46,833 bases of DNA from an uncultured bacterium (GTDB lineage: Bacteria; Verrucomicrobiota; Lentisphaeria; Victivallales; UBA1829), in assembly GCA_902774245.1 (NCBI GenBank), contig CACYHQ010000021.1, forward strand, positions 1-46,833, written 5' to 3'. Of this stretch, positions 1 to 9,341 are shown in pieces. How positions within the stretch are numbered: the first letter of the stretch is position 1; each line of letters starts with the position of its first letter. The notes beneath the pieces were generated by a model. That model made no database searches and was not told the origin of the DNA. It was given only the letters and a program-made list of their open reading frames with translations. The translations under genes and the position numbers were made by a program.

Positions 1-2082
1 CATCCAGTAGCCGTGCGCACAGTTGTTGTCGGTCCAGACGAACATCACGTCGGAGATACCGTTTCCGTCGCGGTCGCCCTTGGCGATGTAATCGGACGGA
101 GGAGCCGGTTTGTCGTCAATGGTGAGAGCGAGGTCGTTGTTGTCGGTGATGCCGAGTGTGAAGGTGAGGCCATCGATCGCGACGGATTCGCCGACCTTCA
201 GGGTATATTCGCCGTACGTAACATCGCTGTTGAATCCGGCGGCGTCGGTGGCGAGCAGATAAGTGTCCTTGAGCACTTCGGGAACGTTCAGCATATAGGT
301 CGCGGTCCCGGCGATGTTGGAGAAGCCGCCGAACTGGGCCGTTTCCGTGCTCGCGATGGCGGTGTCGAAAACAACCGTGCCGTTGATCGTGATAGGCTTG
401 TCGAACACGGCAGTGCCGACGACGCTGGCTTCGGCGTCGACCACGATGGTCTTGCTGTAGCCGTCGGCGAAGGAGATCGTGCCGCCACAAACTTCGACCG
501 TGCCGTCGACGGTGACGCCTGCGATCGCATCTGCGAGAAGCGCGAACGCATCGTAACCGATCTTAGCCGTGCCGACTTTGACTTCGACGATCGTGCCGTC
601 CTCAAGGCCGGTCCATTCGCTGTTCGCGTAGGCCAGTGCCGGGATGTCCGGCTTGTCGGCGATCACAAGGGCGAGATCGTTGCTTTCCGTGATGCTGAGC
701 GTGTAGGAAAGGATGTCGTCGACGATGACCGGCACGTTGACCTTCAGCGTATAATCGCCGAATACGACGTCGCCGTTGAATCCGGCGGCGTCGGATGCGA
801 GCAGATAGGTCCCCTTGATCGCGGCATCATCGGTCAGCGTGTAAGCCGTATTCGCGCCGGTCGTGGCAACGTTGAACCCGTTGATCTGTGCGGCTTCGGC
901 GGTTGCAAGGCCGGTGTCGAAAGAGACTGTGCCGTCGATCGAGATGGTTGCACCGGCGATGAAATCCGCAAACCCGCCGAGCGTGGATTCGGTGTCCATT
1001 GTGACCGTTGCGCCGCTTCCGATTTCGATGTTGGTGATGGCCGCTCCCGTGAAACTCGCGGTCCCTCCCTGGATCGTCGTGTCAGTGAACGTTGCTCCAT
1101 TGTCCATGGTGAGTTGACCGGCATTGACCGTCGTGCCGAAGAGCGTGCCGCCGGAAACGACCTGCATGTCGCCGCCGTTGATGACGGTCGTATTCGCCGA
1201 AGCCGCGCTCATTATCAGTTCCCCGTTGTTCAGAGTGGTTTCTGTGATCGTATTGGCCGTATTCACGTGCATGGCGCCGCCGGAAATGACCGTCTTGGTC
1301 GCTGTCCCGGAAAAGAGATTGATATATCCGTCGGTCATAGTCGTGTCGGAGATATTGCCCGAGGAGAACACGAGCACAGTGCCGCCGGTGATGGCGGTCG
1401 CATTGGCCGTTGCCTCGTTGATTTCCAGTTTGCCGCCGAGCAGGGTCACGCCCTCGACGGTATTGGATTTGTTCACACGCATGGATCCGGCGGAAACGAC
1501 CGTCTGAGCGGCAATACCGGACTCGATTTCAAGGAAGCCGCCGTCTACCGTCGTGCCAGTCGCTTTGCCTGCATAAGCTTCCCCGGGTTTCTCGGCTGTG
1601 ATGCGCATGACGCCGCCTGTCAGGACGGTTGTCCCGGAGGTCTCTGCCGTGGCAAGCTGGACCGTAAAGGACCCGCCGCTCATAACGTTCGTGTTCAGGA
1701 CGGTTCCGCCGTAGTTCAGGAATTTTCCTCCGTCCAGAATCGTGACGTTGTCCGCGGTTGCGTCGGGATAGATTGCGCCCATGCCGCCGCTTTTGACCAG
1801 GCCGGTATCCAGCGTGCCGCCCGCGTCAATGTCGAACATTCCCATGTTTTCCGCTGTGAGTTCCGAGGCGGAGCCGTTGACGAAAACATCGCCTTCCGCA
1901 GTCGCGGAAACTCTCTGAACTATGCCGCCGTTATCGACAACGATCCAGCCGCCATCGGCGAGGGAGTCGGTAAGAGTTCCCCCGGCCAGAACATCAATTT
2001 CGCCGTTAAGGCCGGCAACTAGCCCGGAGCTGACTACTCCGCTATCGATGATGACAATATCGTTTGTGACAGTGACTGACAT
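1..2082 (-). CDS. Repeat-rich surface protein (AIDA-type repeats plus FG-GAP-like loop), 3' part cut by window edge
   Basis: The frame stays open from ATG at 2082 down to base 1 (694 codons), so the C-terminus lies outside the window. The start follows an AAGGAA ribosome site 9-14 bases upstream. The protein begins MSVTVTNDIVIIDSGVVSSG and has no obvious Sec signal peptide. The first two thirds consist of short repeats rich in GG, N, T and S (patterns such as VVDNGGIVQ and TVINGGDMQV), typical of AIDA-like autotransporter/adhesin repeats that fold into a beta-helix. Two longer modules beginning YLLA(S/T)DAAGFN and ending DKP follow (811-649 and 264-106). The visible end reads DRDGNGISDVMFVW, a calcium-loop motif of FG-GAP/VCBS type. 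The likely role is a secreted or surface-displayed structural or adhesive protein; export route and ligand are not visible. It lies downstream of a polysaccharide export operon but has its own promoter. Confidence 0.8.
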   Translation of the reverse strand, partial: MSVTVTNDIVIIDSGVVSSGLVAGLNGEIDVLAGGTLTDSLADGGWIVVDNGGIVQRVSATAEGDVFVNGSASELTAENMGMFDIDAGGTLDTGLVKSGGMGAIYPDATADNVTILDGGKFLNYGGTVLNTNVMSGGSFTVQLATAETSGTTVLTGGVMRITAEKPGEAYAGKATGTTVDGGFLEIESGIAAQTVVSAGSMRVNKSNTVEGVTLLGGKLEINEATANATAITGGTVLVFSSGNISDTTMTDGYINLFSGTATKTVISGGAMHVNTANTITETTLNNGELIMSAASANTTVINGGDMQVVSGGTLFGTTVNAGQLTMDNGATFTDTTIQGGTASFTGAAITNIEIGSGATVTMDTESTLGGFADFIAGATISIDGTVSFDTGLATAEAAQINGFNVATTGANTAYTLTDDAAIKGTYLLASDAAGFNGDVVFGDYTLKVNVPVIVDDILSYTLSITESNDLALVIADKPDIPALAYANSEWTGLEDGTIVEVKVGTAKIGYDAFALLADAIAGVTVDGTVEVCGGTISFADGYSKTIVVDAEASVVGTAVFDKPITINGTVVFDTAIASTETAQFGGFSNIAGTATYMLNVPEVLKDTYLLATDAAGFNSDVTYGEYTLKVGESVAIDGLTFTLGITDNNDLALTIDDKPAPPSDYIAKGDRDGNGISDVMFVWTDNNCAHGYWM
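106..264 (-). repeat. Second copy of a ~160-bp module in the surface protein
   Basis: This encodes TYLLATDAAGFNSDVTYGEY followed by a segment ending DLALTIDDKP. It matches the module at 649-811 in length and in most residues and sits about 546 bases from it. It immediately precedes the FG-GAP-like loop. Confidence 0.8.
649..811 (-). repeat. First copy of a ~160-bp module in the surface protein
   Basis: This encodes TYLLASDAAGFNGDVVFGDY followed by a segment ending DLALVIADKP. It is paralogous to 106-264. Between the two copies lies a linker with further AIDA-like repeats. Confidence 0.8.
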
Positions 2083-2112
2083 GAGAAAAGTTCCTTATGC
2101 TGAATCGTGATG

Positions 2113-2154
2113 ATATGCGGCTCCCTGTTTCGGGGCGGAAATCAGTCCGCATAT
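2113..2154 (-). promoter_or_regulatory. Dyad in the 5' leader of the surface-protein gene
   Basis: A perfect 8-base inverted repeat (ATATGCGG / CCGCATAT) encloses 26 bases. It lies between the predicted promoter and the ribosome site of the surface-protein gene, so it would be a leader-RNA hairpin or an operator. No known family is recognised. Confidence 0.45.
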
Positions 2155-2189
2155 TGTCTGTTTCGGAGAAAAGTTTACATTACCTCAAT

Positions 2190-2217
2190 ACAATAGCACC
2201 GCTTTACCGGATTTCAA
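2190..2217 (-). promoter_or_regulatory. Sigma-70-type promoter of the surface-protein gene
   Basis: On the minus strand, TTGAAA (2212-2217) and TATTGT (2190-2195) are 16 bases apart. Transcription would start near 2183, giving a leader of about 100 bases before the ATG at 2082. This separates the gene from the polysaccharide operon upstream. Confidence 0.55.
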
Positions 2218-2241
2218 GTCGTAAAAAAGCCATTTGCGCGG

Positions 2242-2262
2242 AAAAATGCCGACAAATACGGC
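2242..2262 (-). terminator. Weak terminator candidate after the polysaccharide operon
   Basis: On the minus strand a short GCCG / CGGC stem with a 7-base loop is followed by A and five T residues. The stem is only four base pairs, so termination would be inefficient. Confidence 0.3.
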
Positions 2263-2341
2263 TGTCCCTGTCATGCGATTGTGCCGTTCATCGGCGGGGA
2301 GCCGGATTCAGCCTGCGTTTCCCCTCGTCCCGGGCGGCCCG

Positions 2342-3268
2342 TCACTGGAAGAGATACATCCCGATATTGCGCCAGACGCCCGACTTTCTGATGCCGTATT
2401 TCCAGAGGATTCTTCTGCGGCCCCAGAATCCGCGCGACCGGAACGTTTTCAGCGCATCCAGCATCTCTGCATCCTGTTTGTTCAGCGAGCCTGCATAGCG
2501 GATGCCGAACTCGACCGCCTGGTCGATGTTCTGCTGGAACCGTGTCCGGATCTTCTCCCGTCCCAGCTTCAGTTTCCGCAGAAAAGCTGGGAGGGTATAC
2601 TGGAATGCGCCGTAGACATTGTCCCCGTGCTGGCGGTAGAAAACGGTCGGAATGTCAAGAAATCCGAACTTCCCCATTGTCGCGGCGACAAGGGTCAGCC
2701 AGTGGTCATGCATGACCGCCGCGGACGGGACCGGCAGGGCGAGGTCGAGGAGCGCCCGGTTCACGAGCATGGTGTTGCCGGACGGGACGTTCTGGACGAT
2801 CAGGCGGTTCAAGGTCAGTTCGTGCGTATTGATGTTCTGATAGCGGAACATGGAGGGCGAGACCGGGTTCAAATCGTCGTCGACCACCTCGGAATCGGTG
2901 AAGACCATGATCGGCGTTTCGCTCCCGTATTCGGCCTCCATCTTGCGGTTTTTTTCCAGTGAGACACGGACTTTCTCCGGCTTCCAGACATCGTCGTGGT
3001 CGCTGAACATGATCAGCGGCGCCGTGGAAGCGGCGAGCAGTGCGGAAAAGTTATCCAGAGCCGTGGCAGGTTTCTGTTCCAGAAAGCGAATCGTTTCAGG
3101 ATACTTCCGCTGATATTCGCCGATGATCCCGAGGGTGTCGTCGGAGGACCCGCCGTCGCGGATCAGTACCTCGAAACCGCGGCAGTCCTGCGCCAGGATG
3201 GAATCCAGCTGTTCGCGCAGAAACCGCGAGGAATTGTACGTGGCCAACAGGATTTGCAGTTCCATCAT
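2342..3268 (-). CDS. Glycosyltransferase family 2, rhamnosyltransferase-like
   Basis: This 308-residue protein has a GT-A fold signature: ILLATYNSSRFL at the N-terminus, RDGGSSDDT around residue 40, and the metal-binding FSDHDDVW stretch near residue 90. The FSDHDDVWKPEKV pattern and the later VMHDHW motif are common in rhamnosyltransferases of polysaccharide clusters. It would transfer a nucleotide-activated sugar to a growing glycan on the cytoplasmic face; donor and acceptor cannot be read. The start is ATGATG, preceded by GGAG about ten bases upstream. It is the last gene of the operon, 48 bases after the methyltransferase/glycosyltransferase fusion. Confidence 0.9.
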   Translation of the reverse strand: MMELQILLATYNSSRFLREQLDSILAQDCRGFEVLIRDGGSSDDTLGIIGEYQRKYPETIRFLEQKPATALDNFSALLAASTAPLIMFSDHDDVWKPEKVRVSLEKNRKMEAEYGSETPIMVFTDSEVVDDDLNPVSPSMFRYQNINTHELTLNRLIVQNVPSGNTMLVNRALLDLALPVPSAAVMHDHWLTLVAATMGKFGFLDIPTVFYRQHGDNVYGAFQYTLPAFLRKLKLGREKIRTRFQQNIDQAVEFGIRYAGSLNKQDAEMLDALKTFRSRGFWGRRRILWKYGIRKSGVWRNIGMYLFQ

Positions 3269-3316
3269 CGCGGTGTTTCTCCGGGTTCGCAGGGCGGTTC
3301 GTTGCGGCAGACGGGC

Positions 3317-6300
3317 TTAACGCTGTTTCGAAAAGATCTCCAACAGGAGATTGACGGCGTTTTCGTAGGAGTAGGTGGCTTTGATCATCGCCAGGGAGTT
3401 TTCGAGGAAGGATTCCCAGAGCTTGCGGTCCGTGTAGGCGTTGACGACCGCGTCGGCGAAGTCAGCGGCGGAATCGGCGACCGCGAACGGGTGGTTGTCC
3501 GAGGGGATGCCCTCCGCGCCGATCGACGTGGTGACGACCGCGCTCCTGTTGTACAGGGCTTCGATGATCTTGCCCTTGACCCCGGCCCCGAATCTGAGCG
3601 GAGCCACGACGATCCGGCTGGAACGGTACAGATACTCCAGTTTTTCGTCAGAGACGAATCCTTCGATCACGATGTGTTCCCCCGCCATCTTTTTCAGCTC
3701 GTCCGGCATATTGCTTCCGGCGATATGGAACCTGACGTCCGGAATGCGTTCGATTACGGAGGGCAGGACCTCCCTGACGAACCACAGTACGCCGTCCTTG
3801 TTCGGCCTGTGATTGAAACCGCCGACGAAGAGGATGTCCTTCCGGTTTTCGAACGGTTCGCAGGTTTCCGGGAAATGGTCATACACGAAAATGGGCATGT
3901 TGTAGACCGGGATGTCCGGCACGTTTTTCTTCAGGTACGAGCATTCGAAGTCGCCGACGCACATGACGGCGTCCGAGGAGGAATAAAGTGCCAGTTCCTG
4001 GACTTTCGACGAACTGATCTCGGAAAGGAGGTTTTTGTCCCCGGTGACTTCGTACTCGCGCTGAAGCCGGATATGCCCCACGTCGTGCCCGTAGTAAACG
4101 AGTTTGATGTCCGGATATCTTCGGATAATCGGGAAATAGTCGCAGGCGATATGCGCCCGGTTCAAAAACGCGTAATCCAGGAATCCGTTGTTTTTCCGGA
4201 ACCAGTTCATCAGTTCCCTCGGAGCGTACCATGCGCCGTACAGGACCTCCACGCCGAGCTGCTGGAACGCTCCGGTGTAGGGTTCGTCGTGAAGCCGGTT
4301 GTCCCCGAGCAGATGGATCATGTAGCCGTGCTTTTGCAGGATCGAGATGTAGCAGTACATCTGTCTGCTGCCGGCGTCCTTGTCGAACGTCGGGACGTAG
4401 TGGTCCAGCATGAAGATGTGCTGTTTTTTCGAGCTGCGGTCGCGGGCGGTAAAAGCATTGTCGCCGTTTATGCAGTGTTCCGCAAGGACCTCTTTCCACT
4501 TGTCCGCGAATTTGACCTGATTGTCGACCTGGTATTTCTTGAGGCCGCCGGAGACGTCCGTGCCGTTCGATCTTCCCTCGAAATGGGTGACCACGGCTTT
4601 CGGCTGGTAGATGACCTTGTATCCGTGCCGCCGCGCTTCGAAGCACAGGTCGGTGTCCTCGTAATAGGACGGGACGAACCGTTTGTCGAAGCCGCCGATC
4701 TCCTTCCAGAGCGTCGTGCGGATCATGAGGGACGCACCCGAGGTGTAGTCGCATTCCTTCAGGTAATTGTACTCCGGTGCGTCCGGGTTGTCCCCGTTGC
4801 CGTAATTCCAGCCAGAAGCGTCCCGGAATATGATGCCGCCCGCTTCCTGAAGTTTCCCGGACGGATATACGAGTTTCGCCCCGACGATGCCGGCTTTGGG
4901 ATCCCTGTCCATTGTTTCGACGAGCGCGGAAAGCCAGCCGGGATGGACGACCGTGTCGTTGTTCAGGAACAGGATGAACTCGCCCTTCGCCGATTCCGCG
5001 GCATGGTTGCAGTTCAGGAGGAACCGGACATTCTGCTCGGTCCTGCACACTTTTACGTTCGAAATACGGTCCGCAATATCCTTTGTTTCGTCCGTGGAGC
5101 AGTCGTCCGCGATGATGATCTCGTACGGGATGCCCTTGCAGTTCTCGATGACGGATTTCACGCAGGAATACGTATAGACGAACTGATTGTAAACGGGAAT
5201 GACGATGCTGAGCCTGGGGTTGTCGCAGAGCGGAACGGTCAGTTTCTTCGAGGTGTTCTGTTTGAACGGGTATTTGTCCTGGTAGGGGATGCTGTAATCC
5301 CTGCATTCGTTCAGGTTGACTCTTCTGCCTTTCTTCAGCGCCCGATACAGATTGATTCCGAACGTGACGAGTGTCTGGACGACCTTGCCGCGTTTGGATT
5401 CGCGGGGGAACAGCTTGACGTAGAGATCATGCAGTCTGTTGAACGCCCGGAAGAAATTGGAGGAGTACAGTTCCAGGTTCTTCTGCTGGATCATGATCAC
5501 CTGCTGCTGCATCGCATCCAGGCGCTCCTGCTGCCGCGACTCCCTCTGCCGGACATCGTTCAGTTCGTCGTTCTGCTGCCTCGGAAACACCATCCGGTCG
5601 ATATTACTCCGGTACAGCTCGAAATCGGAAGGCACACGCAATACCTTGCACTTTTGGATTTCATACTCCTCCGCGAGGAAATCACCGGCTCCGATCGTGA
5701 ATCCGAATGCATTCGTGATTGTCTTCGTCAAAGACAGGGCATGCCGCGGGAGTCCAGACTTAAGGTTCAAAAAAGAAAGATCCCCGAGCGTGTAAAGGAT
5801 TCCCCGGAAGATTACGAACGCAATGGGAACCGGCGCTTCTTTCACGGGAACTTCCTGATCGAAGAAAACGAGCTTTGTGTCCTGAACAAGAAGATTGAAC
5901 GGCGTACAATCCCAATATCCCGGCGGCAAAGTCTCCGTTCCGGGGATACGATGCTCTTTCAGGAAGTCCACCCATGGTGAAAACCCGTTGGCCAGATCAT
6001 CCAGACCGCAACACTTCCGGGCAAACTGTTTCTGCAAACGGGAGGAGAAGAGCTCTCCTTCCAAATACGGATGGCGCTTCCGGGCGGTTTCGTCCCCCAG
6101 GATAAATCCGGTTGCCGTGGAGCGGGAAACAGTGAACCCACGCCCGTCTTTGACGATTTGAACAACGGAAGCCGTTTCTTTTTTGCGGTCCGGAGAAATC
6201 CGTGTCGCACATACATCATCCATGGCTTCGTCCGGCTCTCCGGTCAAAACGACGAATGAATTTGCGAAATCCTCAAGAAGTCCATTTTGATACAGACTGC

Positions 6301-7168
6301 CCGCCACGGTCTCCTCGTAAAAAAGATCTTCTCCGAGGCCGCGGCGTGGCATGTTCCGATGGAGCAGATCCGGGACATTCAGCCCCGGCGCGGAAAAAGC
6401 CGCCGGATGGAGATACAGGGTCGGAAGTTTATAATCCGGGAAAGGATAATGGAAACTGAACTTGTCATAACCGGCATTCTTCAAAAGAGCCGAAAGCTCT
6501 TTTTTCCCGTAGGTGCGGACGCCTTTTTCCTCATACAGCCCCTGAATCCCGTAAAAAGGCACGTCCACATGATCTTCCGGCGCATTGTTGAAATATTTGA
6601 TCCCGAGCTTGTTTTCGATGGCGAGCAGCAGACGGCCGCCCGGCCTGAGAAACGATTTCGCCTTTTTCAGCATCGCTTCACAGGGATGGTCCGCCTTGAA
6701 AAACATGGCGGCGTACTCCAGCACACCGATCAGTGTCACGAGATCGAATTTCTCATCCAGCTCGAAATCCTCGAAGTTGTCGCAGTAGAACTTTACTTCG
6801 GGGAAATCCCCGCATCGCTCCGCGGCGATCGACACCCGGCGGAAACTCCCGTCCAGCGCCGTGACATTCGCGCCGAATTCGGCAAGGGCTCTTGTAATTG
6901 CGCCGAGTCCGCAGCCGATTTCCAGGACTTTTTTCCCTTTGATGTGCTTTATGAAGGGAACAAGCAGGGCGCTTCTCTGCGGAGAGAGGTGGTACAGAGT
7001 CGGCCAGTCCGTAATGCTGGAAGCAAGCTCCCCGGAATAGACGCTCCGGTCCGACGCATTGTGGATCAGGTTCCGCAGGTTCTCCTCGACGGAGTCTCCA
7101 TCGTTGTACCCGAAAGAACCGGCGTTTTCTCTGACAAAAATGCCCTGCTGCATGGAATAAGCGTTCAT
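3317..7168 (-). CDS. Multidomain methyltransferase-GT2-GT4 protein
   Basis: This is a 1283-residue fusion. Residues about 65-200 form a class I SAM-dependent methyltransferase (motif I VLEIGCGLG at 81-89, then ALDGS). Residues about 520-565 are a Gln-rich coiled coil. Residues about 650-880 form a GT2 domain (LSIVIPVYN, ADDCSTDET, LNNDT near 735, and YYEDTDLC). Residues about 915-1283 form a GT4/GT1-type domain (LFVGGFNHRPNKDG, APLRFGAGVKGKIIEAL). The order suggests one enzyme that methylates a sugar or caps the chain and adds two residues in a surface polysaccharide. Its start codon shares one base with the stop of the Wzt-type gene (TAATG), so translation is probably coupled. In many clusters these domains are separate proteins. 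Confidence 0.9.
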   Translation of the reverse strand: MNAYSMQQGIFVRENAGSFGYNDGDSVEENLRNLIHNASDRSVYSGELASSITDWPTLYHLSPQRSALLVPFIKHIKGKKVLEIGCGLGAITRALAEFGANVTALDGSFRRVSIAAERCGDFPEVKFYCDNFEDFELDEKFDLVTLIGVLEYAAMFFKADHPCEAMLKKAKSFLRPGGRLLLAIENKLGIKYFNNAPEDHVDVPFYGIQGLYEEKGVRTYGKKELSALLKNAGYDKFSFHYPFPDYKLPTLYLHPAAFSAPGLNVPDLLHRNMPRRGLGEDLFYEETVAGSLYQNGLLEDFANSFVVLTGEPDEAMDDVCATRISPDRKKETASVVQIVKDGRGFTVSRSTATGFILGDETARKRHPYLEGELFSSRLQKQFARKCCGLDDLANGFSPWVDFLKEHRIPGTETLPPGYWDCTPFNLLVQDTKLVFFDQEVPVKEAPVPIAFVIFRGILYTLGDLSFLNLKSGLPRHALSLTKTITNAFGFTIGAGDFLAEEYEIQKCKVLRVPSDFELYRSNIDRMVFPRQQNDELNDVRQRESRQQERLDAMQQQVIMIQQKNLELYSSNFFRAFNRLHDLYVKLFPRESKRGKVVQTLVTFGINLYRALKKGRRVNLNECRDYSIPYQDKYPFKQNTSKKLTVPLCDNPRLSIVIPVYNQFVYTYSCVKSVIENCKGIPYEIIIADDCSTDETKDIADRISNVKVCRTEQNVRFLLNCNHAAESAKGEFILFLNNDTVVHPGWLSALVETMDRDPKAGIVGAKLVYPSGKLQEAGGIIFRDASGWNYGNGDNPDAPEYNYLKECDYTSGASLMIRTTLWKEIGGFDKRFVPSYYEDTDLCFEARRHGYKVIYQPKAVVTHFEGRSNGTDVSGGLKKYQVDNQVKFADKWKEVLAEHCINGDNAFTARDRSSKKQHIFMLDHYVPTFDKDAGSRQMYCYISILQKHGYMIHLLGDNRLHDEPYTGAFQQLGVEVLYGAWYAPRELMNWFRKNNGFLDYAFLNRAHIACDYFPIIRRYPDIKLVYYGHDVGHIRLQREYEVTGDKNLLSEISSSKVQELALYSSSDAVMCVGDFECSYLKKNVPDIPVYNMPIFVYDHFPETCEPFENRKDILFVGGFNHRPNKDGVLWFVREVLPSVIERIPDVRFHIAGSNMPDELKKMAGEHIVIEGFVSDEKLEYLYRSSRIVVAPLRFGAGVKGKIIEALYNRSAVVTTSIGAEGIPSDNHPFAVADSAADFADAVVNAYTDRKLWESFLENSLAMIKATYSYENAVNLLLEIFSKQR

Positions 7169-8445
7169 TATTTCAGCTTTCGATATGAGGTTGTGACGGG
7201 AATCGCGAATTGCCCGGTGAACTTTTTGATATTCTCCACTCTCAGCGCACAGACGTCATAAAGACGGTGGTGAACCGCAAGTCCACCGTCCATGTATTCC
7301 GTACAGCCCAGCATGAGCAGATATTCCTTTGTCTGCAAGGCCGGCTTGAACCGGAATTCCACCTGATGTTCCGTCCCCGGCTCCCATGGCGGAATATCCA
7401 CGTTCTCATTGCCCGTATTGGTCCCGCATAATTCCACGTTGCCGGCATCCCGGATCGTAAACGCGACAATCGGATTGACGATCCTTTCGTGCGCGATCAA
7501 ATCGACCTGGAGCGAATATTCGGAACTTCCGATCAGCTCAGTTGTCAGATTCCCGTCCTTGTCCAGGATTCGGAACGATTTGATTTCCGCCTTGTGGTCC
7601 CCATACTCCAGCCGGTCTTTTGAGAAATCAAGTCCCGGTTTCCGGATCGTTTGAACAGACGATTGCGTTGCGTAATCATCCCTGTCCAGGGAAACAGCCG
7701 AAACATCGCGCGCCATGCGGATTTTATAATCGTTCACAATGTCGTTCGGCATTCCGGATGCAATGCATTGTCCATTTTCCAGCAGGTACGCGACCGAACA
7801 GTAACGGACAAGGCTTGCCATGTCATGCGTAACAAACAGGATCGTGCGGTTTTCTTCCAGCAGTTTTCGGATTCGCGCGTAGCATTTCGCCTGAAATCCG
7901 ATGTCGCCGACCGCGAGCGCCTCGTCCACGATCAGGATGTCCGGGTCGACGAACGCGTTCACGGCGAACGCCAGGCGCACCATCATGCCGGAGGAATACG
8001 TCTTCACCGGCTGGTCAATGAACTCGCCGATATCCGCGAATGCGACGATGTCGTCGTACTTCGCGTCGGTCTCGGCCTTCGTAAGTCCCAGGATCGCCGC
8101 GTTCATGTACACGTTTTCGCGTCCGGTGAACTCGGGATTGAATCCGCTGCCGAGCTCGAGCAGGGCCGCGATCCGTCCGTGCCGCTCCACGGTCCCCTCC
8201 GTCGGCTGGAGCGTGCCCGTCACGATCTGAAGCAGGGTCGATTTCCCCGCGCCGTTCCGCCCGATGATGCCGACACATTCACCTTTCCTCACCTCGAAAT
8301 CAATGTCGCGCAGAGCCCAGAATTCGCGGAAATACGTCCTCCAGCGCCCGAACAGCATCTGCTGCAGGCGGTGGCGGGGCTTGTCGTAGATCTCGAACCG
8401 TTTCGAGACGTGCCGGATGCGCAGGACCACGTCGTCAGAGGACAT
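7168..8445 (-). CDS. Polysaccharide ABC exporter ATPase with carbohydrate-binding C-domain (Wzt-type)
   Basis: The 425-residue protein has an ATPase domain (about 1-245): Walker A GRNGAGKST (62-70), signature YSSGM (about 150-154), Walker B ILIVDEALAVGD (170-181) and a switch His in FVTHD. An extra domain of about 175 residues follows (SFRILDKDGN... DAGNVELCGTNT), matching the Wzt C-terminal beta-sandwich that reads the modified end of the glycan before export. That matches the methyltransferase encoded next, since chain-end methylation is a known export signal in Wzm/Wzt systems; the link here is inferred. The gene overlaps the permease gene by 11 bases and the next gene by one base. Confidence 0.93.
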   Translation of the reverse strand: MSSDDVVLRIRHVSKRFEIYDKPRHRLQQMLFGRWRTYFREFWALRDIDFEVRKGECVGIIGRNGAGKSTLLQIVTGTLQPTEGTVERHGRIAALLELGSGFNPEFTGRENVYMNAAILGLTKAETDAKYDDIVAFADIGEFIDQPVKTYSSGMMVRLAFAVNAFVDPDILIVDEALAVGDIGFQAKCYARIRKLLEENRTILFVTHDMASLVRYCSVAYLLENGQCIASGMPNDIVNDYKIRMARDVSAVSLDRDDYATQSSVQTIRKPGLDFSKDRLEYGDHKAEIKSFRILDKDGNLTTELIGSSEYSLQVDLIAHERIVNPIVAFTIRDAGNVELCGTNTGNENVDIPPWEPGTEHQVEFRFKPALQTKEYLLMLGCTEYMDGGLAVHHRLYDVCALRVENIKKFTGQFAIPVTTSYRKLK

Positions 8446-9265
8446 CGGCGAACCCTTTCTTCGTCTTGTGGAACCACAGGAACCCCAGATGAAGCACCAG
8501 GAGCGAGATCAGAAACGCCGCGCCGAGGAACCGCCAGTCCGGCAGTTCGCCGTACAGGAACACCTTCCGCGCCTCCTCGATCAGGACCGTCAGGGGGTTC
8601 AGCTGGAGCGGCCAGCGGAAACGTTCCGGAATCGCCGCGATCGGGTAGAAGATCGGCGTCATGAAAAACAGGATCTGAAGCAGCACGCCCACCAGATACG
8701 GCGTGTCGCGGACAAACACGCTGAGCGAGGAAACAAAAAACGAGACGCCCAGCGTGAACAGAAACAGCGGAAGCAGGATCAGCGGCAGGAGCAGCATCGT
8801 GAAGCTGAGTTTGCCGAACACGAACACCGCGCCGAGAAACAGCAGAAAGAACCAGACCATGCCCACGGCGAACGACGCGATCGTCTGCGACAGCGGCAGG
8901 ATTTCCAGCGGGAAGATCACCTTCTTCACCAGGTTGGGATTCCCCACCACGATCCCGCAGTTCAGATTCACCGCCTCGGAGAAGATGTTGAACAGGGCGA
9001 GTCCGCAGAACATGATGATCGCGAACGCGCCGCGTCCGCCGCCCGTGTCGATGCCCCAGCGGGATTTGAATACCACGCTGAAAACGAACGTGTAGACGCA
9101 GAGCATCATCATCGGGTGGACGAAGCTCCAGAACAGCCCCAGCACCGATCCTTTGTACCGTGCCGACACGCTGCGTTTCACGAACTGCCACAGCAGGGAC
9201 CGGTTGGCGGCCGCGATCATCGGCAGCCGCCGGAAATCCAGGATGTCGTGCAGGGTGTTCAGCAT
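8435..9265 (-). CDS. Polysaccharide ABC-2 exporter permease (Wzm-type)
   Basis: This 276-residue integral membrane protein has about six hydrophobic helices. Its N-terminal region FVKRSVSARYKGSVLGLFWS is typical of ABC-2 permeases of O-antigen, teichoic acid and capsule exporters. With the downstream ATPase it would form the inner-membrane exporter of an undecaprenyl-linked glycan. It is first in the operon and starts about 75 bases after the predicted transcription start. Confidence 0.93.
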   Translation of the reverse strand: MLNTLHDILDFRRLPMIAAANRSLLWQFVKRSVSARYKGSVLGLFWSFVHPMMMLCVYTFVFSVVFKSRWGIDTGGGRGAFAIIMFCGLALFNIFSEAVNLNCGIVVGNPNLVKKVIFPLEILPLSQTIASFAVGMVWFFLLFLGAVFVFGKLSFTMLLLPLILLPLFLFTLGVSFFVSSLSVFVRDTPYLVGVLLQILFFMTPIFYPIAAIPERFRWPLQLNPLTVLIEEARKVFLYGELPDWRFLGAAFLISLLVLHLGFLWFHKTKKGFADVL

Positions 9266-9341
9266 TGTTTCTCCATCATGCTTTTACGTGGGGGCGGGGG
9301 AACGGGCGCATCCTCAAAACAAAAAGAAAGATGCGTCTAAT

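Noticed and set aside
13..2022. Plus-strand 669-codon open frame
   Set aside because: It is antisense to the surface-protein gene, which has a ribosome site and coherent repeats; the plus-strand translation is a low-information shadow with no family.
2996..5980. Plus-strand 994-codon open frame
   Set aside because: It is antisense to the GT2 and methyltransferase/GT fusion genes, whose motifs are unmistakable. It has no plausible start context.
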